64,000 nt of DNA, taken from positions 248,001 through 312,000 of the forward strand of contig NZ_QQWG01000004.1 of assembly GCF_003863355.1 (NCBI RefSeq), given 5' to 3'. Below the pieces are notes generated by a model. The model ran no database searches, was not told the origin of the DNA, and saw only the letters and a program-made list of their open reading frames with translations. Below, one piece after another: positions 8,082 to 17,981 of the stretch. The DNA comes from Ancylomarina euxina. Its GTDB lineage: Bacteria; Bacteroidota; Bacteroidia; Bacteroidales; Marinifilaceae. The position numbers and the translations under genes are program-made. Position 1 is the first letter of the stretch. Every line of letters begins with the position of its first letter.

Positions 8082-9872
8082 ATGACCAATAAAACTGCAC
8101 ACACATTTCACATTCCTGTCATGGGAACGGGATATACTGTGAACACACCATTACAAGTAGCTCAGTATGGTATTTCGTCAGTTGTTTCCATTGTGGATGA
8201 TATTCTTCTTGAGAATTTGCGTGAATTTTATAGCAAACAATTGAGTTTGCCTTTCCAACCTATATCCAGTAAAACCATGGATTGCAGAGCAGAAAGAATT
8301 ACCGCATATCTTAACCTAATAGATAAAATGGTTAAGGATAAATTCGAAGAAGTCAAAGAATCAATACTAGAGAAGGGTAAGGAATTTGAGAAATATATGG
8401 ATCTTCTTCCTGACGTATCTACTCTAAAAAAAGAAATTCAAGACAAGGTAAACAATAACCATTACGTTAAGGATATTAAAAATTGGTTAAATGAGAATCT
8501 ACCACTTGGTAACATTGATGTTAACATCATGACAAAAGTGGATAAAGATAACTACTTTGAAGGAGAACAATTGCCATCGGAATATAACGATGCTCATGCT
8601 GCTCTAAGAGGTTTTGCCAATAGTACACTTGAATCTTCACTAGTATTATCAGCTGGAATGAATCCTCGTTTATATGGCTATCTAGAGCAATTCAATGATT
8701 TTTTTCCAAACGAAGACGGCTATATCAAAAAGAAGGTGGTTCTTAAGGTAAGTGATTACCGTTCGGCTCTTATTCAAGGTAAATTCTTAGCAAAAAAAGG
8801 AATTTGGGTTTCTGAATATAGAATAGAATCCGGACTTAACTGTGGTGGTCATGCTTTTGCTACCGATGGTTCATTAATGGGACCTATTCTTGAAGAGTTC
8901 AAGAACAATAAATCAGAATTAATCGCAGATACAAGTGAGCTACTGTATTCTGCACTCCAAGAAAAGAATCTTCCTGTACCAGAAGGTAAATTAGAACTGA
9001 ATATCACCGCTCAAGGTGGTGTTGGTACATCAGAGGAACATGAATTTTTGATGGATTATTATGGAATTAAGTCTGTGGGTTGGGGTTCCCCTTTTCTATT
9101 AGTTCCTGAAGTTTGTGATGTTGATAAAACAACACTAAAGACCCTTTCTGAAGCAAAAGAAGAGGAATTATACTTAAGTCATTCGTCACCTTTAGGTGTT
9201 CGTTTCAATAATTTGAAAGGAAATACCCGTGATGAGGGAAAATTGGAAATGATTAAAGCTGGTAATCCAGGTAGTGTTTGTACAAAGCGTCTCTTGGTTG
9301 CCAACAAGGAATATACCGATAAACCGATCTGCACAGCTTCGAGACAATATCAAAATTTGAAAATCAAGGATCTTAAATCACAAAATTTGAGTGACGAATC
9401 GTACGAAATTGAGATTGAAAAGATGAGTCAAAAAGCTTGTCTGTGTAAAGGTTTATCCGCTGCATCCTATCTTGTAAACAATTTGGATACAACGGCTGAT
9501 GGTCCTGGTGTTTCAATTTGTCCAGGTCCAAATATGGCTTACTTTTCAGAGATTGCAACATTTAAACAAATGGTCGATCATATTTATGGCCGTTTCAACT
9601 TGATTACTCGAACAGATCGTCCTAATATGTTTGCCAAGGAGTTACATATTTATATCGACTACCTAAAGGAACAAATTGCTGATCTAAAGAATCCTGATAA
9701 GAAGAGTATTCGTAACCTTGAAAAGTTCAAAAATAACCTTCTGGCAGGAATTGAGTATTACCGTTCTTTATCAGATAAAGTAAAAGGTCAATTTGATCAA
9801 TTTAAAGTTCAGATATATAAAGATATGACACAATTAGAAATGGAGCTTAAACAAATTAATATCCTATCCTAA
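8082..9872 (+). CDS. Conserved protein of unknown function, possible flavin-binding TIM barrel
   Basis: A 596-residue soluble protein that I do not recognise as a characterised family. The start (MTNKTAHTFHIPVMGTGYTV) and the middle (NITAQGGVGTSEEHEFL at about 306-322, then GWGSPFLLVPE near 332) resemble the glycine-rich phosphate-binding loops of FMN-dependent TIM barrels such as nitronate monooxygenase or the glutamate synthase domain. Residues ~80-150 are charged and helical, and so is the C-terminal ~90. Nine cysteines are spread through the protein, including a CLC near 452 and SICPGP near 478, so a metal or iron-sulfur site is possible. No signal peptide or membrane segment is seen. It sits alone, bounded by a bidirectional terminator shared with gltA. 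The fold suggestion is inference. Confidence 0.8.
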   Translation: MTNKTAHTFHIPVMGTGYTVNTPLQVAQYGISSVVSIVDDILLENLREFYSKQLSLPFQPISSKTMDCRAERITAYLNLIDKMVKDKFEEVKESILEKGKEFEKYMDLLPDVSTLKKEIQDKVNNNHYVKDIKNWLNENLPLGNIDVNIMTKVDKDNYFEGEQLPSEYNDAHAALRGFANSTLESSLVLSAGMNPRLYGYLEQFNDFFPNEDGYIKKKVVLKVSDYRSALIQGKFLAKKGIWVSEYRIESGLNCGGHAFATDGSLMGPILEEFKNNKSELIADTSELLYSALQEKNLPVPEGKLELNITAQGGVGTSEEHEFLMDYYGIKSVGWGSPFLLVPEVCDVDKTTLKTLSEAKEEELYLSHSSPLGVRFNNLKGNTRDEGKLEMIKAGNPGSVCTKRLLVANKEYTDKPICTASRQYQNLKIKDLKSQNLSDESYEIEIEKMSQKACLCKGLSAASYLVNNLDTTADGPGVSICPGPNMAYFSEIATFKQMVDHIYGRFNLITRTDRPNMFAKELHIYIDYLKEQIADLKNPDKKSIRNLEKFKNNLLAGIEYYRSLSDKVKGQFDQFKVQIYKDMTQLEMELKQINILS

Positions 9873-9888
9873 TTACCACTATACTATG

Positions 9889-9928
9889 AAAATCCCCTTT
9901 AAACATCAGTTTAAAGGGGATTTTTTTT
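9889..9928. terminator. Bidirectional terminator between the 596-residue protein and gltA
   Basis: Stem AATCCCCTTTAAAC (9891-9904) with GTTTAAAGGGGATT (9909-9922). A T run follows on the plus strand and there are A residues on the other side, so it can serve both convergent genes. Confidence 0.85.
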
Positions 9929-9944
9929 GCTGCATACTGAATGG

Positions 9945-11255
9945 CTATTTCTTAATGCCAACCATCTTTTCAAGCATATCAGTTGTTACTGATTTTGGTC
10001 TTTCAAGCGGATAACCTAAAGCTCTGTCCCAGATAATATTGGCACATATACCAATTGATCGCCCAATACCAAATAAAACCGTATAGAAATCGTAATCTTT
10101 TACGCCATAATGCCACTGAATAACACCCGATTGTGCATCGACATTAGGCCATGGATTCTTCGCTTTACCATGCTCCTGAAGAATTGGAGGCACAACCTTA
10201 TAAAGTAAATCAGCATATTTAAAGATTGGATCATCTGGTAGATGTTTCTTACTAAATTCACGCTGTAACATATAACGAGGATCGGTCTTACGCAATACAG
10301 CGTGGCCAAAACCTGGAATCACCTGACCAGAATTCAATGTATCCCACACAAACTGCTTCATTTCGTCTTCAGTCGGTATCTTATTATCCATCTTATCCAT
10401 CACATCCTGCAACCAACGCAAAACTTCCTGATTGGCTAAACCGTGTAATGGTCCAGCCAAACCATTAATCATAGCAGAAATCGAAAGGTAAATATCAGAT
10501 AAAGAACTTGCTACCAAATGACCTGTATGTGCACTCACATTACCACTCTCATGATCAGAATGAATAATAAAATGCAAACGTGATACATCATCATAAGGCT
10601 TATCAATACCCATCATGTGTGCAAAATCAGCTCCCATATCCAATTTCGGATCGGATTGGATTGGATCACCTTTTCGATACAACTTATTGTAAATATATGC
10701 CGCTATTTCAGGTAATTTTGCCAGTAGATTCAAAGCATCTTCGTAAGTTGCTTCCCAATAATCTTCTTTTTTAAGCCCTGCATGGTATTCCCGATTAAAA
10801 TCAGATTCACGATTCAAAGTCAAAATGGCTGTAGAAAAAATCGCCATAGGATGACTTGATGTGGGGAAAGAATCTATGACATTGTAAACGTAACGTGGAA
10901 CAATACGACGCTTGTTAAATTGTTCAACCACCAGCATCACTTCTTCCTCATTTGGAAAATCACCCGTTAAAAGTAAGTAAAGCAATCCTTCAACATATGG
11001 CATTTCAGCTCCCTTAGCCTTCGGTAGGTTTTGAATGACTTCGTCAAGTGTATAACCACGATAACGAATACCTTCTTCCGGATCAAGGTAAGATATATCA
11101 GTAACAAGAGACTTGATGCCTCTCATACCTCCTATTACTTGTGCTACGGTAACACCATCAATTTGAACATCACCATATTCCTTTAAAAGGCGTTCCGTTC
11201 TTGGTCTGTGCTCATCAATTTTTCTTGATAATCTTAATTTTAGAGTCTCTCTCAT
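9945..11255 (-). CDS. gltA: Citrate synthase, eukaryotic-like type
   Basis: A 436-residue enzyme condensing oxaloacetate and acetyl-CoA at TCA-cycle entry. The N-terminal part (GGMRGIKSLVTD, then DPEEGIRYRGY) and the catalytic histidines (HSDHESGNVSAHTG and PGFGHAVLRKTDPRY) resemble mitochondrial citrate synthase more than the hexameric GltA of proteobacteria. That type is established in several Bacteroidota. It lies 88 bp downstream of the aconitase gene on the same strand with no terminator between, so co-transcription is likely. Confidence 0.95.
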   Translation of the reverse strand: MRETLKLRLSRKIDEHRPRTERLLKEYGDVQIDGVTVAQVIGGMRGIKSLVTDISYLDPEEGIRYRGYTLDEVIQNLPKAKGAEMPYVEGLLYLLLTGDFPNEEEVMLVVEQFNKRRIVPRYVYNVIDSFPTSSHPMAIFSTAILTLNRESDFNREYHAGLKKEDYWEATYEDALNLLAKLPEIAAYIYNKLYRKGDPIQSDPKLDMGADFAHMMGIDKPYDDVSRLHFIIHSDHESGNVSAHTGHLVASSLSDIYLSISAMINGLAGPLHGLANQEVLRWLQDVMDKMDNKIPTEDEMKQFVWDTLNSGQVIPGFGHAVLRKTDPRYMLQREFSKKHLPDDPIFKYADLLYKVVPPILQEHGKAKNPWPNVDAQSGVIQWHYGVKDYDFYTVLFGIGRSIGICANIIWDRALGYPLERPKSVTTDMLEKMVGIKK

Positions 11256-11343
11256 ATGGTTAGTATAGTTAGAATGTTATTGCTTAAATTGATTTTGTCT
11301 TTTTTTTATTCCTGGATATTTCATTTTATTAATACCCATTTTA

Positions 11344-13608
11344 CTAATTGTTTTGTTTACGAATAAGATTCAATGCACTTCCAGCCTTAAACCATTCTAT
11401 CTGTGCTTCATTATATGTATGGCAAGCTTGAATTTCATCCTGACTACCATCTTCATGTTTCAAGACAAGAGTTAAATCTTTTTCAGGTTTGAATTCCTTC
11501 AATCCTAAAACATCGATTTCATCTTTTTCTTGAATTTTATCGTAATCTGCTTTATTAGCGAATGTTAAGGCAAGCACGCCTTGCTTTTTTAAGTTCGTTT
11601 CATGAATACGTGCAAACGAACGAACTAAAACAGCCTTTATGCCTAAATGACGAGGCTCCATAGCCGCATGTTCACGAGAAGATCCTTCTCCATAGTTTTC
11701 ATCACCTACAACTAAAGAGGCAAGACCTTTTGCTTTAATTGCACGTGCTGTTGCTGGCACTTCTTCATATTTTCCAGAAAGCGGATTGAAAATTGAGTTG
11801 CTTTCATCATTAAAATAATTGATAGCACCTATCAACATATTATTCGAGATATTATCAAGATGACCACGATAACGCAACCAAGGTCCAGCCATTGAAATAT
11901 GGTCTGTCGTACATTTCCCCTTTGCTTTAATTAAGAGCTTAAGTCCGGTGTAATCTTCGCCATCCCAAGCTGTAAATGGAGCTAATAATTGTAAACGATC
12001 AGACATTTTATTCACCTCTACTTTAATACCAGATCCATCGACCTGTGGAGCTAAATACCCTGCATCCTTCACATCAAAACCATGTGGTGGTAATTCGTAT
12101 CCTTTTGGCTCATCCAATCTTACTTCTACTCCATCCTCATTGATCAAGGTATCCGTCATCGGATTAAAAGTTAAATCACCAGCAATGGCCAATGCCGTTA
12201 CTAATTCAGGCGAAGCTACAAAACCATGTGTATTAGGATTGCCATCATTTCGCTTGGCAAAATTCCGATTAAATGAGGTAATGATCGAATTCTTACGAGT
12301 AGGATCATCTGTATGACGCTTCCACTGACCGATACATGGACCACAAGCATTAGACATGATAACACCACCAATATCTTCAAATTCACTCAAAATACCATCT
12401 CTTTCAGTCGTATATCGCACCATCTCGGAACCAGGAGTTACAATAAATTCTGATTTTACTTTTAGGTTTTTATCCTTTGCCTGTTTAGCTAATGAAGCTG
12501 CTCTCGATAAATCTTCATATGAAGAATTGGTACATGAACCTATTAATCCAACTTCCAATTTTTGAGGATAGTTATTTTTCTTAACCGCATCTGCAAATCC
12601 TGAAAGTGGGTGTGCTAAATCTGGTGTAAATGGACCATTTATAAAAGGCTCTAATTCTGAAAGATTGATCTCGATAAGCTCATCGTAATATTTCTCAGGA
12701 TTTAAGGCAACCTTTTCGTCAGCACGCAAGTGTGGCATAATATCATCAGCCAATTCTGCTATTTCTTCACGACCAGTATGACGTAAATAAGTACTCATAT
12801 TTTTATCGTAAGAGAAGATTGAAGTTGTCGCTCCAATTTCAGCACCCATATTACAAATGGTAGCTTTTCCAGTACACGATAAAGCATCTGCACCCTCTCC
12901 AAAATATTCTACAATAGCACCAGTACCACCTTTTACAGTCAAAATACCTGCCACTTTAAGAATCACATCCTTAGACGACGCCCAACCGCTTAACCTTCCT
13001 GTAAGCTTTACACCAATCAACTTGGGCATCTTAAGCTCCCAAGCCATTCCTGCCATCACATCAACAGCATCAGCACCACCAACTCCAATAGCAACCATTC
13101 CAAGTCCACCTGCATTTACTGTATGTGAATCGGTTCCTATCATCATTCCTCCTGGGAAAGCATAGTTCTCCAAAACCACCTGATGAATGATACCAGCACC
13201 TGGTTTCCAAAAACCGATACCGTATTTATCAGAAACTGATTGTAAGAAATTATAAACTTCGTTATTTTGCAAAAGAGCCTCTTTTAAATCTTCATCAGCA
13301 CCAACAGAAGCTTGAATCAAATGATCGCAATGCACTGTTGAGGGAACGGATACTTTAGATTTCCCCGCATTCATAAACTGAAGTAGTGCCATTTGTGCCG
13401 TAGCATCCTGCATGGCAACACGATCTGGAGCAAAATTGACGTAAGCCTCTCCTCTCTTATATTCTTGCAAAGAATTATTATCAAATAAGTGAGAATATAG
13501 AATCTTCTCACTTAGTGTAAGAGGCTTGGCTAAATTCTTCCTGGCAGCCTCAATTCGGGCTGGCATATTTTTGTAAACAGATTTAATCAATTCGAGGTCA
13601 AAAAGCAT
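11344..13608 (-). CDS. acnA: Aconitate hydratase, mitochondrial-like
   Basis: A 754-residue 4Fe-4S enzyme interconverting citrate and isocitrate. Cluster cysteines are visible in [12 protein letters not shown] (about 360) and [11 protein letters not shown] (about 420). The swivel domain carries the substrate loop [19 protein letters not shown]. The length matches mitochondrial aconitase (about 750) rather than the 890-residue AcnA of E. coli, so the symbol is by function only. It is the first gene of an acn-gltA pair. Its upstream 592-bp gap has no other gene on this strand. Confidence 0.95.
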   Translation of the reverse strand: MLFDLELIKSVYKNMPARIEAARKNLAKPLTLSEKILYSHLFDNNSLQEYKRGEAYVNFAPDRVAMQDATAQMALLQFMNAGKSKVSVPSTVHCDHLIQASVGADEDLKEALLQNNEVYNFLQSVSDKYGIGFWKPGAGIIHQVVLENYAFPGGMMIGTDSHTVNAGGLGMVAIGVGGADAVDVMAGMAWELKMPKLIGVKLTGRLSGWASSKDVILKVAGILTVKGGTGAIVEYFGEGADALSCTGKATICNMGAEIGATTSIFSYDKNMSTYLRHTGREEIAELADDIMPHLRADEKVALNPEKYYDELIEINLSELEPFINGPFTPDLAHPLSGFADAVKKNNYPQKLEVGLIGSCTNSSYEDLSRAASLAKQAKDKNLKVKSEFIVTPGSEMVRYTTERDGILSEFEDIGGVIMSNACGPCIGQWKRHTDDPTRKNSIITSFNRNFAKRNDGNPNTHGFVASPELVTALAIAGDLTFNPMTDTLINEDGVEVRLDEPKGYELPPHGFDVKDAGYLAPQVDGSGIKVEVNKMSDRLQLLAPFTAWDGEDYTGLKLLIKAKGKCTTDHISMAGPWLRYRGHLDNISNNMLIGAINYFNDESNSIFNPLSGKYEEVPATARAIKAKGLASLVVGDENYGEGSSREHAAMEPRHLGIKAVLVRSFARIHETNLKKQGVLALTFANKADYDKIQEKDEIDVLGLKEFKPEKDLTLVLKHEDGSQDEIQACHTYNEAQIEWFKAGSALNLIRKQNN

Positions 13609-14200
13609 GTTCTTAAATTTTGGTTTTTCATATATAATAAAGAGTCACTCTTCTTTTGTGGTCTTTTTTTTCCGAGTCCCTAAAGTAATAAAAAAACTCA
13701 CAAATAAGATATAGAGATCTTCTTTTATTTAGTTCTCAATCCTTGCTTTTGCTTGCCCTCAGCTCAAATCTTTCTCCCAAAGCATTTAGATATCTAAATA
13801 TACTAAAAGAAGGTAAATAATTCAATTCTAAGTCATATAATTAGGAACTAATAAGTTGTGTCATAGTTAGTCTACATAAATTAGCTATTATGATTTATGG
13901 CTTACAGATATAGAATTGCCTAGAAATCTTTGAATTGAGAAGATCAAAAAAATGATACAATAAGGATAAATGAAGAAGAAAAAAATTGACAAGGAGATAG
14001 TGAAATTATTCTCTAATTGGGGTAAAAAAGAGAATTTCCTCCAAATAGGATGGAAAATACCTTACAAAAAAAGCTCATCGTGTTTTCCACTGATGAGCCT
14101 ACCTGAAACTAATTAATTTTTAAATAATCACTGGTGGGAGCTACAATTTATATTTGATTAGACTTCGATCCGCTCCATGCTCGAGAACCATCAGCCCAAA
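13609..14200. other. Intergenic region with one weak small ORF and a terminator
   Basis: This 592-bp, AT-rich stretch lies upstream of acnA and downstream of the phosphoesterase. Besides the minus-strand terminator at 14066-14098 I see only a 48-codon plus-strand ORF (13970-14116), lysine-rich, with no recognisable family and running into the terminator hairpin. The last ~70 bases before 14200 hold a faint tRNA-like string (GGTGGGAGCTACAA) that does not fold as a cloverleaf. The acnA promoter must lie here, but no clean consensus match was found. Confidence 0.5.
14066..14098 (-). terminator. Terminator of the phosphoesterase gene
   Basis: On the minus strand GCTCATC (14098-14092) pairs with GATGAGC (14079-14073), followed by a T7 tract (14072-14066). 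Confidence 0.7.
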
Positions 14201-14701
14201 CTATTTACCTTTTGTGCCAAACTCGACAACTTCCAAATCTTTAATTTGCTTGCCATCTATTGTAAATCGAATTAGGGTTTGTACTTGATGGAAGCCTTGC
14301 ATGCCAGCTGCACCTGGATTGATATGCAATAAATTCAATTCCTTATCAAACATCACTTTGAGAATATGAGAATGACCGGATATAAATAGCTCTGGTGGAT
14401 TTCGTTTAATTTCCTCACGTACATTAATATCATATCGTTTAGGGTAACCACCAATATGCGTCATCCAAACATCAAGGTCTTCGCATTTGAACCTTTGATG
14501 CAGCGGATGCACCTGACGAACATCTTGCCCATCTGCATTACCATAAACAGCTTTTAAAGGTGCACATTCAGCTAATCGGTCAGCCGTTTCAATATTTCCA
14601 ATATCACCAGCATGCCAAATTTCATCGCAGCCTTCTAGATGTTTGAATAAATTTTCATCGAGATAAGTGTGGGTATCAGAAAGTAAAGCAATCCTCTTCA
14701 T
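14201..14701 (-). CDS. YfcE/MJ0936-type metallophosphoesterase
   Basis: The start at 14701 gives MKRIALLSDTH directly before the first metal-binding motif. The longer frame up to 14791 only adds a hydrophobic lead unlike the family, so it is rejected. The 166-residue product has the calcineurin-like set LLSDTH, WHAGDIGN, VYGNADGQ, SGHSH and HINPGA. Relatives (YfcE, MJ0936) are Mn-dependent phosphodiesterases acting on artificial or cyclic-nucleotide-like substrates; the natural substrate is not deducible. The protein is cytoplasmic. It is monocistronic, divergent from prfC, and has its own terminator. Confidence 0.9.
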   Translation of the reverse strand: MKRIALLSDTHTYLDENLFKHLEGCDEIWHAGDIGNIETADRLAECAPLKAVYGNADGQDVRQVHPLHQRFKCEDLDVWMTHIGGYPKRYDINVREEIKRNPPELFISGHSHILKVMFDKELNLLHINPGAAGMQGFHQVQTLIRFTIDGKQIKDLEVVEFGTKGK

Positions 14702-14992
14702 GTTTTTTTTAAGCTTAAACGACTTTTTATGAAAGGTAAAAATAGATGAAATTATGCTTATTTTCCCCATGTACAGCAATAATATCAACACATCTATCAG
14801 ATTTATCAGGAAAGTCCACTCAGTTGAGTAATTTCATCAAATGGCGAGTCTAAAATCCACTAAAAATGCTTAGTTTTGCATGCTTTTTTATATAGAGTAA
14901 TAAACACTTTGATATTTTGCAATTTATGATTCTTAAGTCAGATTATTGCATTTCAAATCTAAGTTTCAAGTAGAAAGAAAACACAATCAGCT

Positions 14993-16567
14993 ATGGCTTT
15001 TATAGACGAAATAAAGAGAAGAAGAACCTTTGGTATCATTTCTCATCCCGATGCAGGTAAAACAACACTAACTGAAAAACTTTTGTTATTTGGTGGTGCA
15101 ATTCACGTGGCAGGTGCCGTAAAATCGAACAAAATTAAGAAGACAGCAACTTCCGACTTTATGGAAATTGAGCGTCAAAGAGGTATCTCTGTTGCGACTT
15201 CGGTAATGGGATTCGATTACAAAGGCCATAAGATTAATATTCTTGATACACCTGGTCACCAGGATTTCGCAGAAGATACTTTCCGTACTTTAACAGCTTG
15301 CGATTCGGTTATTATTGTAATTGACGTTGCTAAAGGGGTTGAAGCACAAACCAGAAAGTTAATGAAGGTTTGTCGCATGAGAAAAACGCCAGTGATCGTA
15401 TTCATTAATAAAATGGACCGTTCGGGTAAGGATGCATTTGATTTGCTTGATGAAATTGAAGAAGAATTACAATTGAATGTAAATCCTTTGAGCTGGCCTA
15501 TTAATATGGGGCCTGATTTTAAAGGTGTTTACAATATCTACCATAAGAATTTAAGCCTGTTTACTCCGGCAACTCAAACCGTACAGGAAACCATCCAATT
15601 CGACGATATCTCTAGTCCTGAATTAGAAAATTATATTGGTGAAGATGCTGAAATTCTTCGTGAAGAACTGGATTTGGTTTCAGGTGTTTATCCTGAATTC
15701 AATGTTCAAGATTATTTGAATGCTGAAATTGCACCTGTTTTCTTCGGTTCTGCTTTGAACAACTTTGGAGTACAGGAATTACTTGATGTCTTTATCAAGA
15801 TTGCTCCTTCTCCACTGCCTTGCCAAACTGTTGAAAGAATGATTCAACCAACTGAGGAAAAATTCTCTGGTTTCGTTTTTAAGATTCATGCAAATATGGA
15901 TCCTAACCATCGTGATAGAATTGCCTTTGTAAAGATTGTATCTGGTACTTTTAAAAGAAATACCCCTTATCTACACGTTCGTAATGGTAAGAGGGTAAAA
16001 TTCTCAAGTCCTACAGCCTTTATGGCAGAGAAGAAATCAATTATTGAAGAGGCTTATCCAGGTGATATTATTGGTTTGCACGATACGGGAAACTTTAAAA
16101 TTGGTGATACCTTAACTGAAGGCGAAAAGATCAACTTCAAAGGGATACCATCATTTTCTCCTGAACTATTTAAGTATATCGAAAATGCCGATCCAATGAA
16201 ATCGAAGCAGCTGGCCAAAGGAATCGACCAGTTGATGGACGAAGGTGTGGCACAGCTTTTCACTTCTGATTTCAATGGTCGTAAGGTCATTGGTACAGTT
16301 GGTGCTCTTCAGTTTGAGGTAATCGAATACCGTTTATTACACGAATACAGCGCTTCTTGTCGATGGGAACATATCAACCTTCACAAGGCTTGTTGGATAA
16401 AATCAAACGACGATGCAGAATTGAAAGAATTCAAGAAAGCCAAATACCAATACATTGCCAAAGACAAGCATGGTAGAGATGTATTCCTAGCAGATTCAGG
16501 TTATATGTTACAAATGGCTCAAGCAAATTATAAGAATTTGGAATTCCATTTCACTTCTGAATTTTAA
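14993..16567 (+). CDS. prfC: Peptide chain release factor 3
   Basis: A 524-residue translational GTPase that recycles RF1 and RF2 from terminated ribosomes. Its GTPase motifs are HPDAGKTTL (G1, residues 18-26), the switch region around [19 protein letters not shown] (G3) and FINKMDR (G4). The length and the C-terminal domain are typical of RF3 rather than EF-G. The ATG is the first in frame and directly precedes the domain. A TAGTTTTG element lies at 14871-14878, without a matching -33 element. The following gene is 109 bp away, so linkage is uncertain. Confidence 0.96.
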   Translation: MAFIDEIKRRRTFGIISHPDAGKTTLTEKLLLFGGAIHVAGAVKSNKIKKTATSDFMEIERQRGISVATSVMGFDYKGHKINILDTPGHQDFAEDTFRTLTACDSVIIVIDVAKGVEAQTRKLMKVCRMRKTPVIVFINKMDRSGKDAFDLLDEIEEELQLNVNPLSWPINMGPDFKGVYNIYHKNLSLFTPATQTVQETIQFDDISSPELENYIGEDAEILREELDLVSGVYPEFNVQDYLNAEIAPVFFGSALNNFGVQELLDVFIKIAPSPLPCQTVERMIQPTEEKFSGFVFKIHANMDPNHRDRIAFVKIVSGTFKRNTPYLHVRNGKRVKFSSPTAFMAEKKSIIEEAYPGDIIGLHDTGNFKIGDTLTEGEKINFKGIPSFSPELFKYIENADPMKSKQLAKGIDQLMDEGVAQLFTSDFNGRKVIGTVGALQFEVIEYRLLHEYSASCRWEHINLHKACWIKSNDDAELKEFKKAKYQYIAKDKHGRDVFLADSGYMLQMAQANYKNLEFHFTSEF

Positions 16568-16676
16568 CAAACAAGAATAAAAAATAAAGGTTAAGGATAA
16601 AGTGAAAGTTACGATTATCTGTTCTATTGATGACTTATAGACCTTCTGACTTTTGGACCTTTAAAATATTACAATT

Positions 16677-17051
16677 ATGTCTTTAGATAAAGGATTAAGC
16701 TTCACTCAGGAAATTACAGTTGAAGAAAACAATACTGCCATAGCACATGGATCAGGAAAACTTCCAGTTTTTGCAACACCAGCAATGGTTGCATTCATGG
16801 AAAACACCGCTGTCAAATGTATAGAAAACAATTTAGATAAGGCACTTGATACTGTTGGTATTCAGATAGACACCAAGCATATTAAAGCAACAAAAGTAGG
16901 TAAGAAAGTGACTTGCACCGCTAAATTAACAGAAGTTGATGGCAAAAAATTGACTTTCGAAATAGAGGCTGCTGACGAGGATGGTCCAATTGGTTCATCT
17001 CTTCACAAACGTTATGTGATCGACCCAATTAAATTTATGGAGAGAGCCTAA
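16677..17051 (+). CDS. Hotdog-fold thioesterase (FlK-like)
   Basis: A 124-residue single-domain hotdog protein. The central helix motif FATPAMVAFMENTAVKC and the strand TKHIKATKVGKKVTC match the thioesterase superfamily that includes fluoroacetyl-CoA thioesterase FlK. Such proteins hydrolyse acyl-CoA thioesters; the acyl group cannot be told here. It is soluble, with no signal peptide. The terminator at 17078-17110 ends the unit. Confidence 0.85.
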   Translation: MSLDKGLSFTQEITVEENNTAIAHGSGKLPVFATPAMVAFMENTAVKCIENNLDKALDTVGIQIDTKHIKATKVGKKVTCTAKLTEVDGKKLTFEIEAADEDGPIGSSLHKRYVIDPIKFMERA

Positions 17052-17077
17052 ATAAAGTTTTTAATGATGTAAAAATT

Positions 17078-17110
17078 GCCCATTCGGATATATTCTGAAT
17101 GGGCTTTTTT
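17078..17110 (+). terminator. Terminator after the thioesterase gene
   Basis: Stem GCCCATTCGGA (17078-17088) with TCTGAATGGGC (17094-17104), 11 bp including one G-U, then T6. Confidence 0.8.
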
Positions 17111-17159
17111 ATGGCATGTTTTTTGGCTAACTTGAGGGTATAAACCAATCCTTTTAGTT

Positions 17160-17684
17160 ATGAAATCCAAACTGATAATACTAATCAGCTCATTCCTATT
17201 TCTTTTTATTTTCTCAAGTGCTTTTGCTCAAAATAAAAAAGAAAGAAAAGCCAAAAGGCAGAAAGCATATATCGAATGCTTGCAGCTAATTGAAGGTGGC
17301 GAATTCAAATTTGAGGCTGAAAAAGCCTATCCTCAAGGAGGATCATCTATCGATTTAACCACAAACTATGGTTTTATTAAAATTTCTGAAAATAAAAGTT
17401 TAGGAGATTTACCCTTTTTCGGAAGAGCATATCGAGTGGATTATGGTGCTGATGGTGGAATCAATTTTGAAGGTGATATTTTAAATGAGAAATTGACTCG
17501 TAACGACAAAAAAATGAAATTGACTTACACCTTCGAAGTCAAGGATAAAGAGACTTACACGGTTATTATGGAAGTCTTTTCAAAACAATCTGCATCCACA
17601 ATTATTCGAACCGATAGTAAAGCTCACATCTCCTATTCTGGGCAAATATCAGAACTAGAAAATGAAAAATCAGAGTCCGAATAA
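17160..17684 (+). CDS. DUF4251 domain secreted protein
   Basis: A 174-residue protein with a clear Sec signal peptide (lysine, then a long hydrophobic stretch, ending SSAFAQN, cleavage about residue 23). The mature part begins with a very basic segment and continues as a DUF4251 domain: an early GGEFKFEAEKAYPQGG and a central GRAYRVDYGADGGINFEG. DUF4251 is a Bacteroidota family of periplasmic or surface proteins of unknown role. It precedes the asnA leader but is probably not co-transcribed, because a promoter lies between. Confidence 0.85.
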   Translation: MKSKLIILISSFLFLFIFSSAFAQNKKERKAKRQKAYIECLQLIEGGEFKFEAEKAYPQGGSSIDLTTNYGFIKISENKSLGDLPFFGRAYRVDYGADGGINFEGDILNEKLTRNDKKMKLTYTFEVKDKETYTVIMEVFSKQSASTIIRTDSKAHISYSGQISELENEKSESE

Positions 17685-17730
17685 ACTCTGGTTTTCGAGT
17701 TCATTTTCACGAAAAACGATTTTTCTTGTT

Positions 17731-17760
17731 TTGTAATTCAAAAAAACTTGTCTAGTTTAG
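17731..17760 (+). promoter_or_regulatory. Promoter of the asnA leader transcript
   Basis: TTG at 17731-17733, a 19-base spacer, then TAGTTTAG at 17753-17760 (seven of eight to TAnnTTTG). The start would be near 17767, only about 14 bases before the first leader ATG. A short lead into a leader peptide is usual for attenuators. Confidence 0.65.
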
Positions 17761-17780
17761 CAGCAGCAAACAAAAAAACT

Positions 17781-17855
17781 ATGAGATCATTCAACAACAA
17801 TAATGCTTTTAATAATTTGATGAATAATAATTCATCAAAATCGGGAAGCTTATAG
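17781..17855 (+). CDS. Leader peptide 1 of asnA (Asn-rich)
   Basis: A 24-codon frame: MRSFNNNNAFNNLM, then NNNSSKSGSL. Nine of 24 residues are asparagine, in runs of four, two and three, encoded by AAC and AAT. An A-rich stretch precedes the ATG, as is usual for initiation in Bacteroidota. The frame ends 30 bases before an intrinsic terminator, and its last codons (17843-17851) are complementary to that terminator's 5' arm. Since the downstream gene makes asparagine, the peptide reads as a sensor of charged tRNA-Asn. No function beyond translation is implied. Confidence 0.85.
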   Translation: MRSFNNNNAFNNLMNNNSSKSGSL

Positions 17856-17896
17856 TTGATTGTTAAAATATACCTACACTAGCTAAAGCCTTCCCC
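17843..17896 (+). promoter_or_regulatory. Antiterminator 1 pairing in the asnA leader
   Basis: GGGAAGCTT (17843-17851) can pair with AAGCCTTCCC (17886-17895) with a single bulge, and TAG/CTA can extend the helix. This pairing consumes the 5' arm of terminator 1. A ribosome at the leader stop codon (17853-17855) would cover it; a ribosome stalled on the Asn codons upstream would leave it free. Confidence 0.75.
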
Positions 17897-17914
17897 TACC
17901 GGAAGGCTTTTTTT
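17885..17914 (+). terminator. Attenuator 1 (intrinsic terminator)
   Basis: A 10-bp perfect stem, AAAGCCTTCC (17885-17894) with GGAAGGCTTT (17901-17910), a six-base loop and a T tract continuing to 17914. It lies before any biosynthetic gene, so it only makes sense as a conditional terminator. Confidence 0.9.
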
Positions 17915-17936
17915 ATAAACACATTTTTATAGCATT

Positions 17937-17981
17937 ATGTATTCATTCAATAATAATAAGACTAATAATAATTTTCCCTGA
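17937..17981 (+). CDS. Leader peptide 2 of asnA (Asn-rich)
   Basis: A 14-codon frame, MYSFNNNKTNNNFP, with six Asn (all AAT) in two triplets. It begins 22 bases after attenuator 1, so it is transcribed only when the first terminator is read through. The stop codon TGA (17979-17981) directly abuts the antiterminator arm GGGTGAGAAAGG. Its start resembles leader 1 (M-x-S-F-N-N-N), suggesting the two arose by duplication and diverged. Confidence 0.85.
   Translation: MYSFNNNKTNNNFP

Noticed and set aside
13970-14116. 48-codon lysine-rich ORF
   Set aside because: No family, no promoter, and it overlaps the terminator hairpin of the phosphoesterase gene; probably chance.
14131-14200. tRNA-like string (GGTGGGAGCTACAA...)
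   Set aside because: No acceptor, D or anticodon arm can be formed, and there is no CCA end in the proper place.
14201-14791. Longer start for the phosphoesterase
   Set aside because: The extra 30 residues are a hydrophobic, non-homologous lead; the start at 14701 begins directly before the metal-binding motif.
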